In this document: positions 33,448-42,876 of the stretch, piece after piece
Numbering within the stretch: position 1 is the first letter of the stretch
Layout: every line of letters begins with the position of its first letter
Source of the DNA: Alloacidobacterium dinghuense
GTDB lineage: Bacteria; Acidobacteriota; Terriglobia; Terriglobales; Acidobacteriaceae
DNA length: 64,000 nucleotides
Direction: 5' to 3'
Assembly: GCF_014274465.1 (NCBI RefSeq)
Contig: NZ_CP060394.1
Coordinates: 4,774,001 to 4,838,000 of the forward strand
Translations under genes and position numbers: made by a program
Notes under the pieces: model-generated
What the model saw: only the letters and a program-made list of their open reading frames with translations
Databases searched by the model: none
What the model was told of the DNA's origin: nothing

Positions 33448-34635
33448 ATGTCTTCTCCACCGCCGCGCGTGGCCTATTTCCCTGACTCGTTCCACGAGAT
33501 CAACGGCGTAGCCCATACCAGCCGTGAGTTTGAGGCATTCATCCGCCGCCGCGATCTGCCATTCCTGAGCATTCGCGCCGGAGATCGCATCCCGCGCCTG
33601 TTGACCGAGGGGCAGCTCACCACACTGGAGCTCACGCGCGGTCCGCTTTCCTTTGGCCTGGAAAAAGATCTGAGCTTCGATCTTGGCTTCTTCCGTCACC
33701 TGCCCCTCATCGCCCGCACGCTGCAAAACTTCCGCCCCGACCTCATACATATCACCGGACCCAGCGATTTCGGCATGATGGGCGCTCTCATGTCGAACCA
33801 CTTTCATCTTCCGCTCGTCGCCTCCTGGCATACAAACGTGCACGAGTATGCAGCCAAGCGCTCAGGATGGTTTCTCAACCTGCTATCCGACAAGACCGCG
33901 CCCGCAGCAGAGCGTCAGATTCAGGAGATCAGTCTCTACGCCAGCGCGCGGTTCTACTCCATTGCGCGCGTGCTTTTCGCGCCGAATCTCGAACTATGCG
34001 CGTTGTTGGAACGCGCTACGCGCAGGCCCTGCAAACTCATGCAACGCGGAGTCGACACAGAACAGTTCTCCCCGCATCATCGTAATCGCCCAAACGCCGA
34101 CAAGGATTTCGTTCTCGGGTTTGTGGGCAGGCTCTCGGTCGAGAAGAACGTCGCGCTCCTGGTTCGCATCCGTGAGCAGTTGTTGGAAGCGGGGTTGAGC
34201 AACTTCCGCTTTCTCATCGTAGGGCATGGCGTGCAGGAACCGTGGCTGCGCGAACATCTTCCCAATGCTGAGTTTCCCGGAGTCTTACGCGGTCTCTCTC
34301 TTTCTCGCGCCTACGCGAATATGGATCTCTTCGTTTTCCCCTCGCATACCGATACCTTCGGAAACGTAGTGCTTGAGGCACTTTCCTCGGGTGTTCCCGC
34401 CATTGTCACTCCGGATGGAGGTCCGCGTTACATCGTTCGGGAAGACCAGACCGGCTGTGTCGCCGAGGATGAGAATTTTGCCAGTGCGATCCTCGGCATC
34501 CTCCGCAATCCGCTACTGCACAGGCAAATGTGCGCTGCCGCACGGGCGGATGCGCTCAGCAGATCGTGGGACGCGGTATTTGAGAACGTTTATGCTGCCT
34601 ATGCGTTAGCGCTCGAGCAGCCAGGCGCAAAGTAG
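33448..34635 (+). CDS. GT4 glycosyltransferase (mannosyltransferase MgtA/PimB-like)
   Basis: A 395-residue GT-B enzyme. The N-terminal domain starts RVAYFPDSFHEINGVAHTSREFE, like the GDP-mannose-dependent alpha-mannosyltransferase group. The C-terminal domain has GFVGRLSVEKNVALL and the E-x7-E element (DTFGNVVLEALSSGVPAIV) with GGPRYIV. The donor is therefore probably a nucleotide sugar such as GDP-mannose, and the acceptor a lipid or glycolipid. TATACA ends 10 nt before the ATG and no Shine-Dalgarno is visible, again suggesting a very short leader. It has no cytoplasmic partner nearby. Confidence 0.85.
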   Translation: MSSPPPRVAYFPDSFHEINGVAHTSREFEAFIRRRDLPFLSIRAGDRIPRLLTEGQLTTLELTRGPLSFGLEKDLSFDLGFFRHLPLIARTLQNFRPDLIHITGPSDFGMMGALMSNHFHLPLVASWHTNVHEYAAKRSGWFLNLLSDKTAPAAERQIQEISLYASARFYSIARVLFAPNLELCALLERATRRPCKLMQRGVDTEQFSPHHRNRPNADKDFVLGFVGRLSVEKNVALLVRIREQLLEAGLSNFRFLIVGHGVQEPWLREHLPNAEFPGVLRGLSLSRAYANMDLFVFPSHTDTFGNVVLEALSSGVPAIVTPDGGPRYIVREDQTGCVAEDENFASAILGILRNPLLHRQMCAAARADALSRSWDAVFENVYAAYALALEQPGAK

Positions 34636-34872
34636 AGCCTCCATTCAAGCAAGATCCAGCGCAAAGCGGGGTCTTCAAAGCGCGCGAATAAGAGAAATTT
34701 ATATCCCCTCTACGGTTTTGCTTTTTTTCTATCGACGATTTCGAGGAGAGCGTTTACTATCACCCACAATACTTGGGTTATCAGTCTCTAACAAACAGAA
34801 ATTCCGACTCAGGTATTTCCGGTTACTCGTTAGGGAGCCGGCTTTGCAGCACTTTTTCCGAAGGAGTGGTTT

Positions 34873-37800
34873 ATGGCTAGGACGTACAGGACGCATCCGC
34901 GTCTCATTCGCTATTTGTTTCTTGTGCTTGCTGTTCTTCTGGGGAATCAAGGATTATCGGCCCAGGTGGCGAGCGGCAATATTGCTGGTGTAGTCACTGA
35001 TGCAACCGGAGCTGCTGTCGTCGGGGCCTCCGTCAGTGTCACCAGCACCGCCACAAATGCAGAGCGTAAGACAGTCACGAATGGGGTAGGCGAGTACCGC
35101 TTTGATCTCTTGCCGGTGGGCAACTATCAGCTTGAGGTCGAGGCCAGCGGATTCAGTCATGCACAGGTGAAGGGGCTTCAGGTACTGGTTGGCACCACGG
35201 CCACCGTCAACGTTCCGGTAACGACTGGGCAAGTGGCCCAGACCGTTGAGGTGACCGCGGGCAACCAGTTGGTAGATACCGAAAAAACCGATGTCTCCAC
35301 TTCTGTCACGCAAAGAGACATTCAGGCTCTTCCTCTGAACGGACGCGATTTCGCGAACCTTGCGATTCTCGCGCCTGGCGTCAAACAGGTCGACAGCTAC
35401 GATCCAACCAAGAACCGCTACGCCATCTATGCGGTGAATGGATCATCCGGTCGCAACACCAACACCACCGTCAACGGAATCGATAACAAAGACAATACCG
35501 TTGGCGGCGCCGTCATGCAGTTGCCTCTCGAAGCTGTGCAGGAATTCAACATCAGCCCGAACCGCTTTTCCGCCGCGAACGGCAAGAGCGAAGGTGCCGC
35601 TCTCAACGTAGTCACCAAGTCGGGCACCAACCAATTCCACGGCAGCCTCTACGGCTTCTTCCGCACTCAGGACTTCCAGACCAACAACTATTTTGCAGAA
35701 AAGGGCGATCAGCCAAAGCCTGACTACAGCCGGCAGCAGTACGGTGGCTCGTTCGGCGGCCCCATCCGCAAAGACAAAGACTTCGGCTTTTTCGCCTATG
35801 AAGGACTCCGCGAGCGCTCCAGCCTTTCCGTCAATCCGGATTCCTTCAATGAACTGACCATTGCGGCAAACAGTGGCGCATTCAACCCTGCCCCGCAGCC
35901 CGCGCACACGCTGCCCACTCCGTACGACGACAAGCGCTACAACGGTCGCGTCGATCACAGCTTCAGTGACACCGAACGGGCTTTTATCAGCTACACGGCA
36001 CAGGACAACAAGAGCAACAACGATCAGTCCACTTCGCAGAACGATCTGTCGGAAGGCAACTTCACGATCAACGATCTGATCCTGACCAACTTCACCCTGA
36101 ACTCTCTGCTCAAATCGAACATCGTCAACAACTTCACCTTCGGCTTCCAGTACTGGAATAATCTGATCGACTCGACGACGAGAACGCCCTACGTCACCTT
36201 CCCCGACGGCACCAGCTTCGGAACCAATGTCAATGTTCCGCAGAAGTCCAGCCAGCACAAATTCCAGTTCCGCGACGATTTCTCCTGGGTGCACGGCACG
36301 CATACGTTCCGCACGGGCGTGGACTTTATCTATGAACCACAGGTCGGCGGATTCTTCGAGAACAACCCCACTCCCGAGTTCGACTTCTTCGATCTCCCCT
36401 CCAACATCACCGATCCGAGCAAGTATCCTCAGGGATTCGCGACACCAGGTCTGGTGCAGGCCATGACCGGCACTTCCGGCGATCCGTCCTTTAACCTGTC
36501 GCCGAAAATGCTCGGACTCTACTTCCAGGACGATTGGAAGATATCTCCGCGCTTTCTCTTGAACCTCGGTATCCGCTATGACCGCGACATTGATACCTAC
36601 GGCATCGACAAGCAGAAGAACAGCCGCACGGTACAGGAACTGCAAGCCGCTGCTGCCACCGGTGTTCCCACCGTACCGGCAACGCGCAATGGCATCGCCG
36701 GCGTAGGGTATGTGCCAGATCTCAGCTACATCGGCGGCACCTACACGGGTTTGCCGCACAACGACAACCTCGACTTCAGCCCGCGCATCGGTTTCGCCTT
36801 CGATGTCTTTGGCAACAGTCGAGTCATCGTGCGCGGCGGCTACGGTCTCTATTTTGGCCAGACCTTCGAGAACATCCCGCTGTTCATGCTGCAGCAGGCC
36901 AACAACACCGTCTTCGCCAACACCTTCAGCATTGCCTGCAATGGTCCTGGCGATACAAGCTGCTCGGCTGCCAACACTGTGCCCGGCACAGACATTCTCC
37001 TCAGCAACTGGCGCTACGGCGTCGACCCGATGCCGGTGATTCCGCCAGCCAGCTATGATCTTGCGCCCGGCTCCACCGGCCGCCTAATGAACCCCGCTTA
37101 CCGAAACCCTTACACGCAGCAGATCAACTTTGGCCTGCAGATCGCTCCGAATCCCCACTCCGTAGTCGAAGTGGAATACGTGCAGGCGCGTGGCATTCAT
37201 GAAAACAAAACCGTCAACATCAATCCAACCGAATACTTCAATGGCGGAATCAGGCCATTCTCCGCAGCCTTTGCAGCGGCTGGTGTTCCTGTGCTCGGTC
37301 GATTCGGCGAAGAAGAGTCGATCGGACGCTCGTATTATGACGCGCTGAATCTCAGCTATCGCCAGCAGATGTGGAAGCGCGTCACCGGCACAGCCAACTA
37401 CACCTATGGCAAGGCGCTCGCCTTTGAAGGGAATCCGGCAGCCTTCCGTAACACGGCAACCAATCCCTTCCTTGGCCAGTTCCGCCGCCAGGACTACGGT
37501 CCGGCTCCGAACGACGAGACGCACCACCTTACCGCAGCGGCCACGTTTGCTCTGCCCTGGAAGATCAGCATCTCTCCGATCTTCCAGGTCGGCTCCCCAC
37601 GTCCGGTGGATGTCTACTCGAGCAGCGACAAGTGGGGTGTGGGCTCTGGTCGCGGCAACGCCCACGCGATTATTCCCAAGGGAGGCAAGATGAACGATTT
37701 TGCCTCGCTCACTGCACTCTTCAACGCGGACGGCAGTGTATACAGCAGCAGCTTCTACAAGTCCTGCCTGACGGGTGGAACCTGCGAGGAAGCTTCTTAT

Positions 37801-38076
37801 AACTCGACGCGAGGACAGACATTCGTAGAACTCGACGCCCGAATCGGCAAGACCATCACCATCGCCGAAAAGTACAACATCGATCTCTTCTTCCAGGGCT
37901 TCGACCTAACCAATCGAGCGAATTTTGGTGGTGGTACGAGCCTTCAAGGCAATGTGAACTCGCTTAATACGAACGATCCGTCTTCGTTCCTCAAACCACT
38001 TACCTTCATCACCCCGAACAGCAGTGTGCTCCCAACATCATTCACCGGTGAATTCGGCGCGCGCTTCAGCTTCTAA
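34873..38076 (+). CDS. TonB-dependent receptor, Oar-like, with carboxypeptidase-regulatory domain
   Basis: A 1067-residue outer-membrane protein preceded by GAAGGAG. Signal peptide about 1-30 (ending LSAQ). Residues about 31-115 are the CarboxypepD_reg-like domain (SGNIAGVVTDATGAAVVGAS), which is typical for acidobacterial Oar-type receptors. The plug domain follows at about 120-235 (RDIQALPLNGRDFANLAILAPG) and then a long 22-stranded barrel with alternating aromatic strands, ending in the canonical EFGARFSF. No clear TonB box was recognised. The family imports or exports large molecules; the substrate is unknown. The 237 nt upstream hold no gene; TACTAT near 34752 is a poor -10 candidate. 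Confidence 0.93.
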   Translation: MARTYRTHPRLIRYLFLVLAVLLGNQGLSAQVASGNIAGVVTDATGAAVVGASVSVTSTATNAERKTVTNGVGEYRFDLLPVGNYQLEVEASGFSHAQVKGLQVLVGTTATVNVPVTTGQVAQTVEVTAGNQLVDTEKTDVSTSVTQRDIQALPLNGRDFANLAILAPGVKQVDSYDPTKNRYAIYAVNGSSGRNTNTTVNGIDNKDNTVGGAVMQLPLEAVQEFNISPNRFSAANGKSEGAALNVVTKSGTNQFHGSLYGFFRTQDFQTNNYFAEKGDQPKPDYSRQQYGGSFGGPIRKDKDFGFFAYEGLRERSSLSVNPDSFNELTIAANSGAFNPAPQPAHTLPTPYDDKRYNGRVDHSFSDTERAFISYTAQDNKSNNDQSTSQNDLSEGNFTINDLILTNFTLNSLLKSNIVNNFTFGFQYWNNLIDSTTRTPYVTFPDGTSFGTNVNVPQKSSQHKFQFRDDFSWVHGTHTFRTGVDFIYEPQVGGFFENNPTPEFDFFDLPSNITDPSKYPQGFATPGLVQAMTGTSGDPSFNLSPKMLGLYFQDDWKISPRFLLNLGIRYDRDIDTYGIDKQKNSRTVQELQAAAATGVPTVPATRNGIAGVGYVPDLSYIGGTYTGLPHNDNLDFSPRIGFAFDVFGNSRVIVRGGYGLYFGQTFENIPLFMLQQANNTVFANTFSIACNGPGDTSCSAANTVPGTDILLSNWRYGVDPMPVIPPASYDLAPGSTGRLMNPAYRNPYTQQINFGLQIAPNPHSVVEVEYVQARGIHENKTVNINPTEYFNGGIRPFSAAFAAAGVPVLGRFGEEESIGRSYYDALNLSYRQQMWKRVTGTANYTYGKALAFEGNPAAFRNTATNPFLGQFRRQDYGPAPNDETHHLTAAATFALPWKISISPIFQVGSPRPVDVYSSSDKWGVGSGRGNAHAIIPKGGKMNDFASLTALFNADGSVYSSSFYKSCLTGGTCEEASYNSTRGQTFVELDARIGKTITIAEKYNIDLFFQGFDLTNRANFGGGTSLQGNVNSLNTNDPSSFLKPLTFITPNSSVLPTSFTGEFGARFSF

Positions 38077-38098
38077 CCCCAACCCCAGGTCAAAGCAA

Positions 38099-38127
38099 GA
38101 AGCCCGCCTCATGGCGGGCTTTTTCTT
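38099..38127 (+). terminator. Terminator of the Oar-like receptor gene
   Basis: AGCCCGCC / GGCGGGCT (38101-38120) with a TCAT loop and a following T-run. Confidence 0.93.
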
Positions 38128-38174
38128 GCCTGGATCTACTTTGCTCTAAGTCTTGCGGATATTCAAATGAAGTC

Positions 38175-38207
38175 GTCATTCTGAGCGAAGCGAAGAATCT
38201 CAGCGAT
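38175..38207 (+). repeat. Short dispersed repeat family B, copy 2
   Basis: gtcattctgagcgaagcgaa then gaatctcagcgat. It lies between the receptor terminator and the monooxygenase gene. Confidence 0.65.
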
Positions 38208-38325
38208 GCGCATCAGGTCACATTGTCGACTGACAATTTCCGCTTGTCTGAATAGCGCATCGAATGCATCCATAGGTATATGGTAGTCCTCGTATCGACT
38301 GCCTAAACCTAACCAAGGATGGCTC

Positions 38326-39564
38326 ATGCCAGAACGCGAAACCACAACCTGTTGCATCGCCGGAGGCGGCCCCGCAGGCGTGATGCTCGGTTACCTGCTC
38401 GCGCGCGCAGGCGTCCGTGTTATCGTGCTCGAAAAGCACAAAGACTTCTTCCGCGATTTTCGCGGCGACACCATCCACCCCTCGACGCTCGAGCTCATGC
38501 GCGAGCTCGGCCTGCTCGACGAATTCCTGAAGCTGCCGCACCAGAGAGTGCCCTCCATCGGCGGCCTCTTCGGCGATTACGCCTTCACCGCAGCCGACTT
38601 CTCCCACCTGCCCGTGAAATGCAAATTCATCGCGCTCATGCCGCAGTGGGATTTCCTGAATTTCCTCTCCGAGCATGGAAAGCGCTTCTCCACCTTCGAT
38701 CTCCGCACGGAACACGAAGCTGTAGGTCTCCTCGAAAGCGAAGGCGTCATAAAAGGGGTTCGCGTCAAAACTCCGCAAGAAGAAATCGAAATCGCGGCCG
38801 ACCTCGTCGTAGCTTGCGATGGCCGCCACTCAACCGTGCGCGACGCTGCCGGCTTCAAAGTCATCGACTTGGGAGTGCCAGTCGATGTTCTCTGGTTCCG
38901 CATTAGCCGGAAATCCGAAGACTCTTATCAAGCCCTCGGCCGCATCGACTACGGCAGCATGCTGATCCTTATCAATCGCGGCGACTATTTCCAGAGCGGC
39001 CTCATCATACGCAAAGGCGCTTTCGATTCCGTCAAAGAAGCCGGCATCCCCGCCTTCCATGAGTCTCTGCTGCGCATCGCGCCCTTTCTCGGCCAGCGTG
39101 TAAAAGAAATTTCAAATTGGGATCAAGTAAAGCTTCTCTCCGTCCAGATCAACCGCCTGCGCAAGTTATACAAACCCGGCCTGCTCTGCATCGGTGACGC
39201 AGCCCACGCCATGTCTCCCGCCGGCGGCGTCGGCATCAATCTCGCCATTCAGGACGCCGTAGCCACCGCCAACATCCTCGCCGAGCCTCTGCGCGCAGGG
39301 CGAGTAACCGAAGACCTGCTCGCAAAGCTTCAGGAGCGGCGCGAGTTCCCGGTTCGAGTGATCCAGGCAGCGCAGGAAAGGGCCCACAACGCCTCGCTCA
39401 ACTTCCTCGGGCACCCTGAAAAAGCCCACGCCCCATGGCAGATGCGCGCATTCTTCAAAATCCCTGGAATCAGACGCATTATCGGCCTGGGCATCGGACT
39501 CGGCGTCCGCCCCGAACACATTCATTCACCACTGGAAAAATCCGTCATACGCGATACCATGTAG
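38326..39564 (+). CDS. FAD-dependent monooxygenase/oxidoreductase (PHBH fold)
   Basis: A 412-residue flavoprotein. FAD-binding motif CCIAGGGPAGVMLGYLLARAG at the N terminus, the DG motif VVACDGRHSTVRDAAG in the middle, and the GD motif CIGDAAHAMSPAGGVGINLAIQDA near 287-310 place it in the p-hydroxybenzoate-hydroxylase class. A family-typical C-terminal helix ends RPEHIHSPL. Such enzymes hydroxylate aromatic or polyketide-like substrates or reduce isoprenoid double bonds; the substrate cannot be assigned. The next gene starts 6 nt downstream. Confidence 0.9.
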   Translation: MPERETTTCCIAGGGPAGVMLGYLLARAGVRVIVLEKHKDFFRDFRGDTIHPSTLELMRELGLLDEFLKLPHQRVPSIGGLFGDYAFTAADFSHLPVKCKFIALMPQWDFLNFLSEHGKRFSTFDLRTEHEAVGLLESEGVIKGVRVKTPQEEIEIAADLVVACDGRHSTVRDAAGFKVIDLGVPVDVLWFRISRKSEDSYQALGRIDYGSMLILINRGDYFQSGLIIRKGAFDSVKEAGIPAFHESLLRIAPFLGQRVKEISNWDQVKLLSVQINRLRKLYKPGLLCIGDAAHAMSPAGGVGINLAIQDAVATANILAEPLRAGRVTEDLLAKLQERREFPVRVIQAAQERAHNASLNFLGHPEKAHAPWQMRAFFKIPGIRRIIGLGIGLGVRPEHIHSPLEKSVIRDTM

Positions 39565-39569
39565 GCGAT

Positions 39570-40046
39570 ATGGGGATCTCTCTTCGCACGCGGTTTCTGC
39601 TCGCTGCAATCCTTCTGCTCGCATCGCCAGCCTTCGCTGACAAGCTCAAGAACTTCTACATGGGCAGCGGTGGATACTCCGCCGAAGTACACCGCGTCGT
39701 ATTGCTCGAACTCGCCAAGGACGGCACCGCCGTCCTGCAGCAGAACTGGCACGACAAGGACCCCGTAGTCTGGTCCGTGCACTGGAAGCTCGACGGAAAA
39801 ACGCTGACTTTGAATTTCGATCCGGCAGAAGGCAAGCCAACACCCGGCGAAGCAACCTTCACCCTCAAGAACAACTCACTCGTGCCCGTCAAATGGGACA
39901 GCCAGTACCTCGGCATCCTCGGGCCGCCCACGCTCATGCCTTTCAGCACCAAAAGCAAAGCACCCGGCAGCGTATCCGGCTGCCAGATGCTCGACTACAG
40001 CCAGCCTACCGGTTGCACTCAGTGGGACTCGCGCAAGATGAAGTAA
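39570..40046 (+). CDS. Small secreted protein of unknown function
   Basis: A 158-residue protein from the ATG at 39570, just after the monooxygenase stop. Signal peptide 1-22 (FLLAAILLLASPAFA). The mature part is beta-rich (VHRVVLLELAKDGTAVLQQNWHDKDPVVWSVHW, GKTLTLNFDP), suggesting a small lipocalin- or META-like barrel of about 120 residues. Two late cysteines (GCQMLDYSQPTGC) could form a disulfide. No family was recognised. It ends 3 nt from the convergent receptor gene. Confidence 0.7.
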   Translation: MGISLRTRFLLAAILLLASPAFADKLKNFYMGSGGYSAEVHRVVLLELAKDGTAVLQQNWHDKDPVVWSVHWKLDGKTLTLNFDPAEGKPTPGEATFTLKNNSLVPVKWDSQYLGILGPPTLMPFSTKSKAPGSVSGCQMLDYSQPTGCTQWDSRKMK

Positions 40047-40049
40047 TAA

Positions 40050-42326
40050 TCAAAAATGAAAACGATAGCGAACCTCGCCATAAATCTGGCGCGGATCGTT
40101 GTAGTGAAAGCCGCCGAAGGTCAGACTGTTATCCAGCAGCACACGAGTGTTCGCGACATTGACCGCCGTCACTGAAACGGTAAGTTTCTCTGCGAACGAC
40201 TTTCCAATCGAAAGATCGGCGGTCGTGTGTGCGGGAAGATAATTGCCGCTGTAAGGCGAAGGCGGATCGGTGAACCCATTCGAAAATCCTGAGCCGTAGT
40301 ACACATTGAACGAGCCATAAGCGTGCCAGGGAAGCCTGCCGTTAAAGCCGACATTGAGTGTGTTGCGCTGGTCATGATCCAGCGGCGAATATCCCGGATC
40401 GACAGCGCAGTCCGCTGAATCCGGCGGATAGCAGATCAGGCCCCCGGTAATCGGTCCCCTCTGCTGTGCAATTTGATTTGAATACGACAAGTGGAATTGC
40501 CCATAACGCCACAATTGCGGCGAACGCAGTGTAAGCTCCCACCCTTGGATCAGCGCACCCTGCACCGTGACCGGAATAAAAATGCTCGACTCACCGATAT
40601 TGCTGTGGTCGAGAAAGTTATTCGCCCTGGTCTGGAACGTGTCCGCATCCAGCAGCCATCCTCGGAAAGGAATCTGCACGCCGAACTGGTGCTCCTCATC
40701 GCGTTCACCGTGCAAGGCAACGAAGCTGGTGTTGTTGCCGGTCGCAAATTCCAGCACTGGTCCGGAGATGCTGGTCAGCGGCGGAGGTTGATAATAGCGC
40801 CCGTAAAATCCACGGAAGACCCAGTGAATCTTGGGAATCGTTACAGCCACTCCAACACGCGGATAGACTTCATTGTCAGTAACGTCGCCTTGAAAGTGGC
40901 TCTGACGCAACCCGCCGATCAATGCAAGCCATGAAGTTGGTTTGTAGTTGTCTTCGACAAATACTTCCTCTACTCCTCCGGAAACTGACTGTGGGTAGGA
41001 GAAGTTCGGGTTGCTGCCGTCGTTGAAGACAACGCCAAACAGATCACTCTCGTGCTGGCCATATCCATACACGCCCCCCGAAATCGAATTCTTGGCAACC
41101 ACCGTTGAGATCGATCCCTGCAGCCCGGCGTAGTTCCCCGTCTGATCAGATGTCGTCGCCGTCGGAAAGTCGTTCACGCTCGGCTCATATTTGGCGCTGT
41201 TGAAGTGATAAAAGGGCGAGAGCTGCAACAGCGTTGAAGTGCTGAAGTTATGAACCCAGGTCATTGCGGTATAGGCATCCGTCTCATGCTCGCCATCACG
41301 CAGCCCGCTCGAATTGTAGAGTTGGTTTTGCCAGCTGTTGGGATCAGGATCGCAGGGAATCTGGTAGTAATCCGTCCTCGCCTGCGTCACAACGCGAATC
41401 TGATTCGCAGGGTCGTGGTTATAGATAAAGGATGCAAGGCCCCCATAGCCGTTTGCCGCGTCATGCACTGGCTGTTCAATCGGCGGCGACAGGCCATAGT
41501 TGCTGCGATTGCCGTTCAGGCTGGTGTACCAGGCGAACCGCTCTGTGTGATCCCCCAAACTGAGCTGGTCATTCGTCTGGTAGAAATTGCCCAGCGACAT
41601 CACCAGCTGGCCCTCGCGATTGCCTTCAAAACCGGTGCGGGGAACAACGTTGAAGATGCCGTAGGTGCGATCTCCCATGTCGGCCGTGTAGCTGCCCCGC
41701 TCCGCTTCGAGATAATCAATGTCCTTGGGATCAATCTGCGGAGCGATATTGCTCGCAATGTTCGTATTCGGTATATCCACACCGTCGATGAGCCAGCTCA
41801 ACTGATGTCCGCCGCGCATGTGCAGCATGTCGTGCGTCATGTAGGCGCCCGGCACGTAGTCGGTAATCATCGCCATGCTATTGGTGCGATCAGCGCCGGG
41901 CGTCAATGCGATGTCCTCGCGGCTGATCAGCGTCGTCGGCGTGACCGAATCAGGGTTCGTGCCTAAACTCTTTTCCGTCACCTGCACGGTTTCCCGAACG
42001 GTCGAGAGCGACAGTTGAAAATGCAGTGTGGCCGTAGAATCCGACGTCACTCTGATGGGCTGATCGAGCGTGGCAAATCCTGATTGCGCGATGGAGATGC
42101 TGTACTCGCCCAAAGGAATTGTTGCAAACTGGAACCCGCCATCAGGATTTGTAGTTTGTGTTTCTGCAAAATCAGAGTGCGACGCACGCAGCGTGACCTG
42201 CGCACCTCCGATCGGCCGGTGCTGCGGGTCATGCACAACCCCGTCCACTTGTCCAAAGACAGTAGCCCGCGCATGCTGGCCCATCAGCAGCAATAGAAAA
42301 AGAAAAGTGAATGCAATTCTGCGCAT
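40050..42326 (-). CDS. TonB-dependent receptor with carboxypeptidase-regulatory domain
   Basis: A 758-residue receptor; ATG at 42326 follows AAGGAGG with ideal spacing. Signal peptide 1-22. Carboxypeptidase-regulatory-like domain about 25-110 (GQVDGVVHDPQHRPIGGAQV). Plug about 125-240 (MRGGHQLSWLIDGVDIP). Barrel to the C-terminal aromatic strand (GEVRYRFHF). It is clearly smaller than the Oar-like receptor and closer to classical siderophore/metal receptors in size. It is preceded by a small Cys/His-rich secreted protein gene 69 nt upstream on the same strand, which hints at metal-related uptake. Confidence 0.92.
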   Translation of the reverse strand: MRRIAFTFLFLLLLMGQHARATVFGQVDGVVHDPQHRPIGGAQVTLRASHSDFAETQTTNPDGGFQFATIPLGEYSISIAQSGFATLDQPIRVTSDSTATLHFQLSLSTVRETVQVTEKSLGTNPDSVTPTTLISREDIALTPGADRTNSMAMITDYVPGAYMTHDMLHMRGGHQLSWLIDGVDIPNTNIASNIAPQIDPKDIDYLEAERGSYTADMGDRTYGIFNVVPRTGFEGNREGQLVMSLGNFYQTNDQLSLGDHTERFAWYTSLNGNRSNYGLSPPIEQPVHDAANGYGGLASFIYNHDPANQIRVVTQARTDYYQIPCDPDPNSWQNQLYNSSGLRDGEHETDAYTAMTWVHNFSTSTLLQLSPFYHFNSAKYEPSVNDFPTATTSDQTGNYAGLQGSISTVVAKNSISGGVYGYGQHESDLFGVVFNDGSNPNFSYPQSVSGGVEEVFVEDNYKPTSWLALIGGLRQSHFQGDVTDNEVYPRVGVAVTIPKIHWVFRGFYGRYYQPPPLTSISGPVLEFATGNNTSFVALHGERDEEHQFGVQIPFRGWLLDADTFQTRANNFLDHSNIGESSIFIPVTVQGALIQGWELTLRSPQLWRYGQFHLSYSNQIAQQRGPITGGLICYPPDSADCAVDPGYSPLDHDQRNTLNVGFNGRLPWHAYGSFNVYYGSGFSNGFTDPPSPYSGNYLPAHTTADLSIGKSFAEKLTVSVTAVNVANTRVLLDNSLTFGGFHYNDPRQIYGEVRYRFHF

Positions 42327-42395
42327 CGCAGAAGCCTCCTTGTAGTAGCTGGGAAAGGTCGTCGAACTTTGCCTCAGCAAAGCCCGTTCGATGAG

Positions 42396-42764
42396 CTACA
42401 GGAGAATCAGCGATGGAGGCCCGCGCTTCTGGCGCGAGCGATCGAACGAGATGCGGTAGCGTGCCGCCGTCTGTGCATGAATCGCAGGATGTTGAGTCAG
42501 CCCGGCAAATACAGCAGCATCCGCCGGAGGTGCAAAGATCGAGAGATGAAAGACCACCTGAGCCGCGGGCGCATACGGGCACTTCTCAGCAATGATGCTG
42601 ATGCTTTTGCCTTGTTGCGTGTCCGCATCCATAGCGCAATGATGCTTGCCCGCGCGCCGGCAGCAAGCCGGCAGGCTCGCATTCACCGCGTCGGAAGCGA
42701 GCAACGGCGAGATCAACGAAAAGCTGAAGACCATCAACAACGAGATGGCGAGCAGGCGTCGCAC
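42396..42764 (-). CDS. Small Cys/His-rich secreted protein next to the TonB receptor
   Basis: A 122-residue protein with a signal peptide (1-24). The mature part opens with a compact cluster LPACCRRAGKHHCAM, giving Cys34, Cys35, His41, His42 and Cys43, plus Cys62. The remainder is short, with hydrophobic strands, and ends in a basic tail. The motif looks like a metal (copper or zinc) binding site, and similar small proteins occur beside TonB receptors in acidobacteria; this is recall, not a search result. It probably forms a two-gene unit with the receptor. A heme or metal chaperone role is a hypothesis. Confidence 0.65.
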   Translation of the reverse strand: MRRLLAISLLMVFSFSLISPLLASDAVNASLPACCRRAGKHHCAMDADTQQGKSISIIAEKCPYAPAAQVVFHLSIFAPPADAAVFAGLTQHPAIHAQTAARYRISFDRSRQKRGPPSLILL

Positions 42765-42876
42765 GAGATCAGTTTATATCTAAACATGGAATCGTGATCC
42801 AGAGACGGAAGACGACACGCCACATTCAATTTCATCGGATCATTTGAGAAGTGATGCGCGCGAACGAGCTACTCAT

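Noticed and set aside
35443-36759. 438-codon minus-strand frame opposite the Oar-like receptor
   Set aside because: Antisense shadow of the receptor barrel; low-complexity Val/Gly/Ala composition, no domain.
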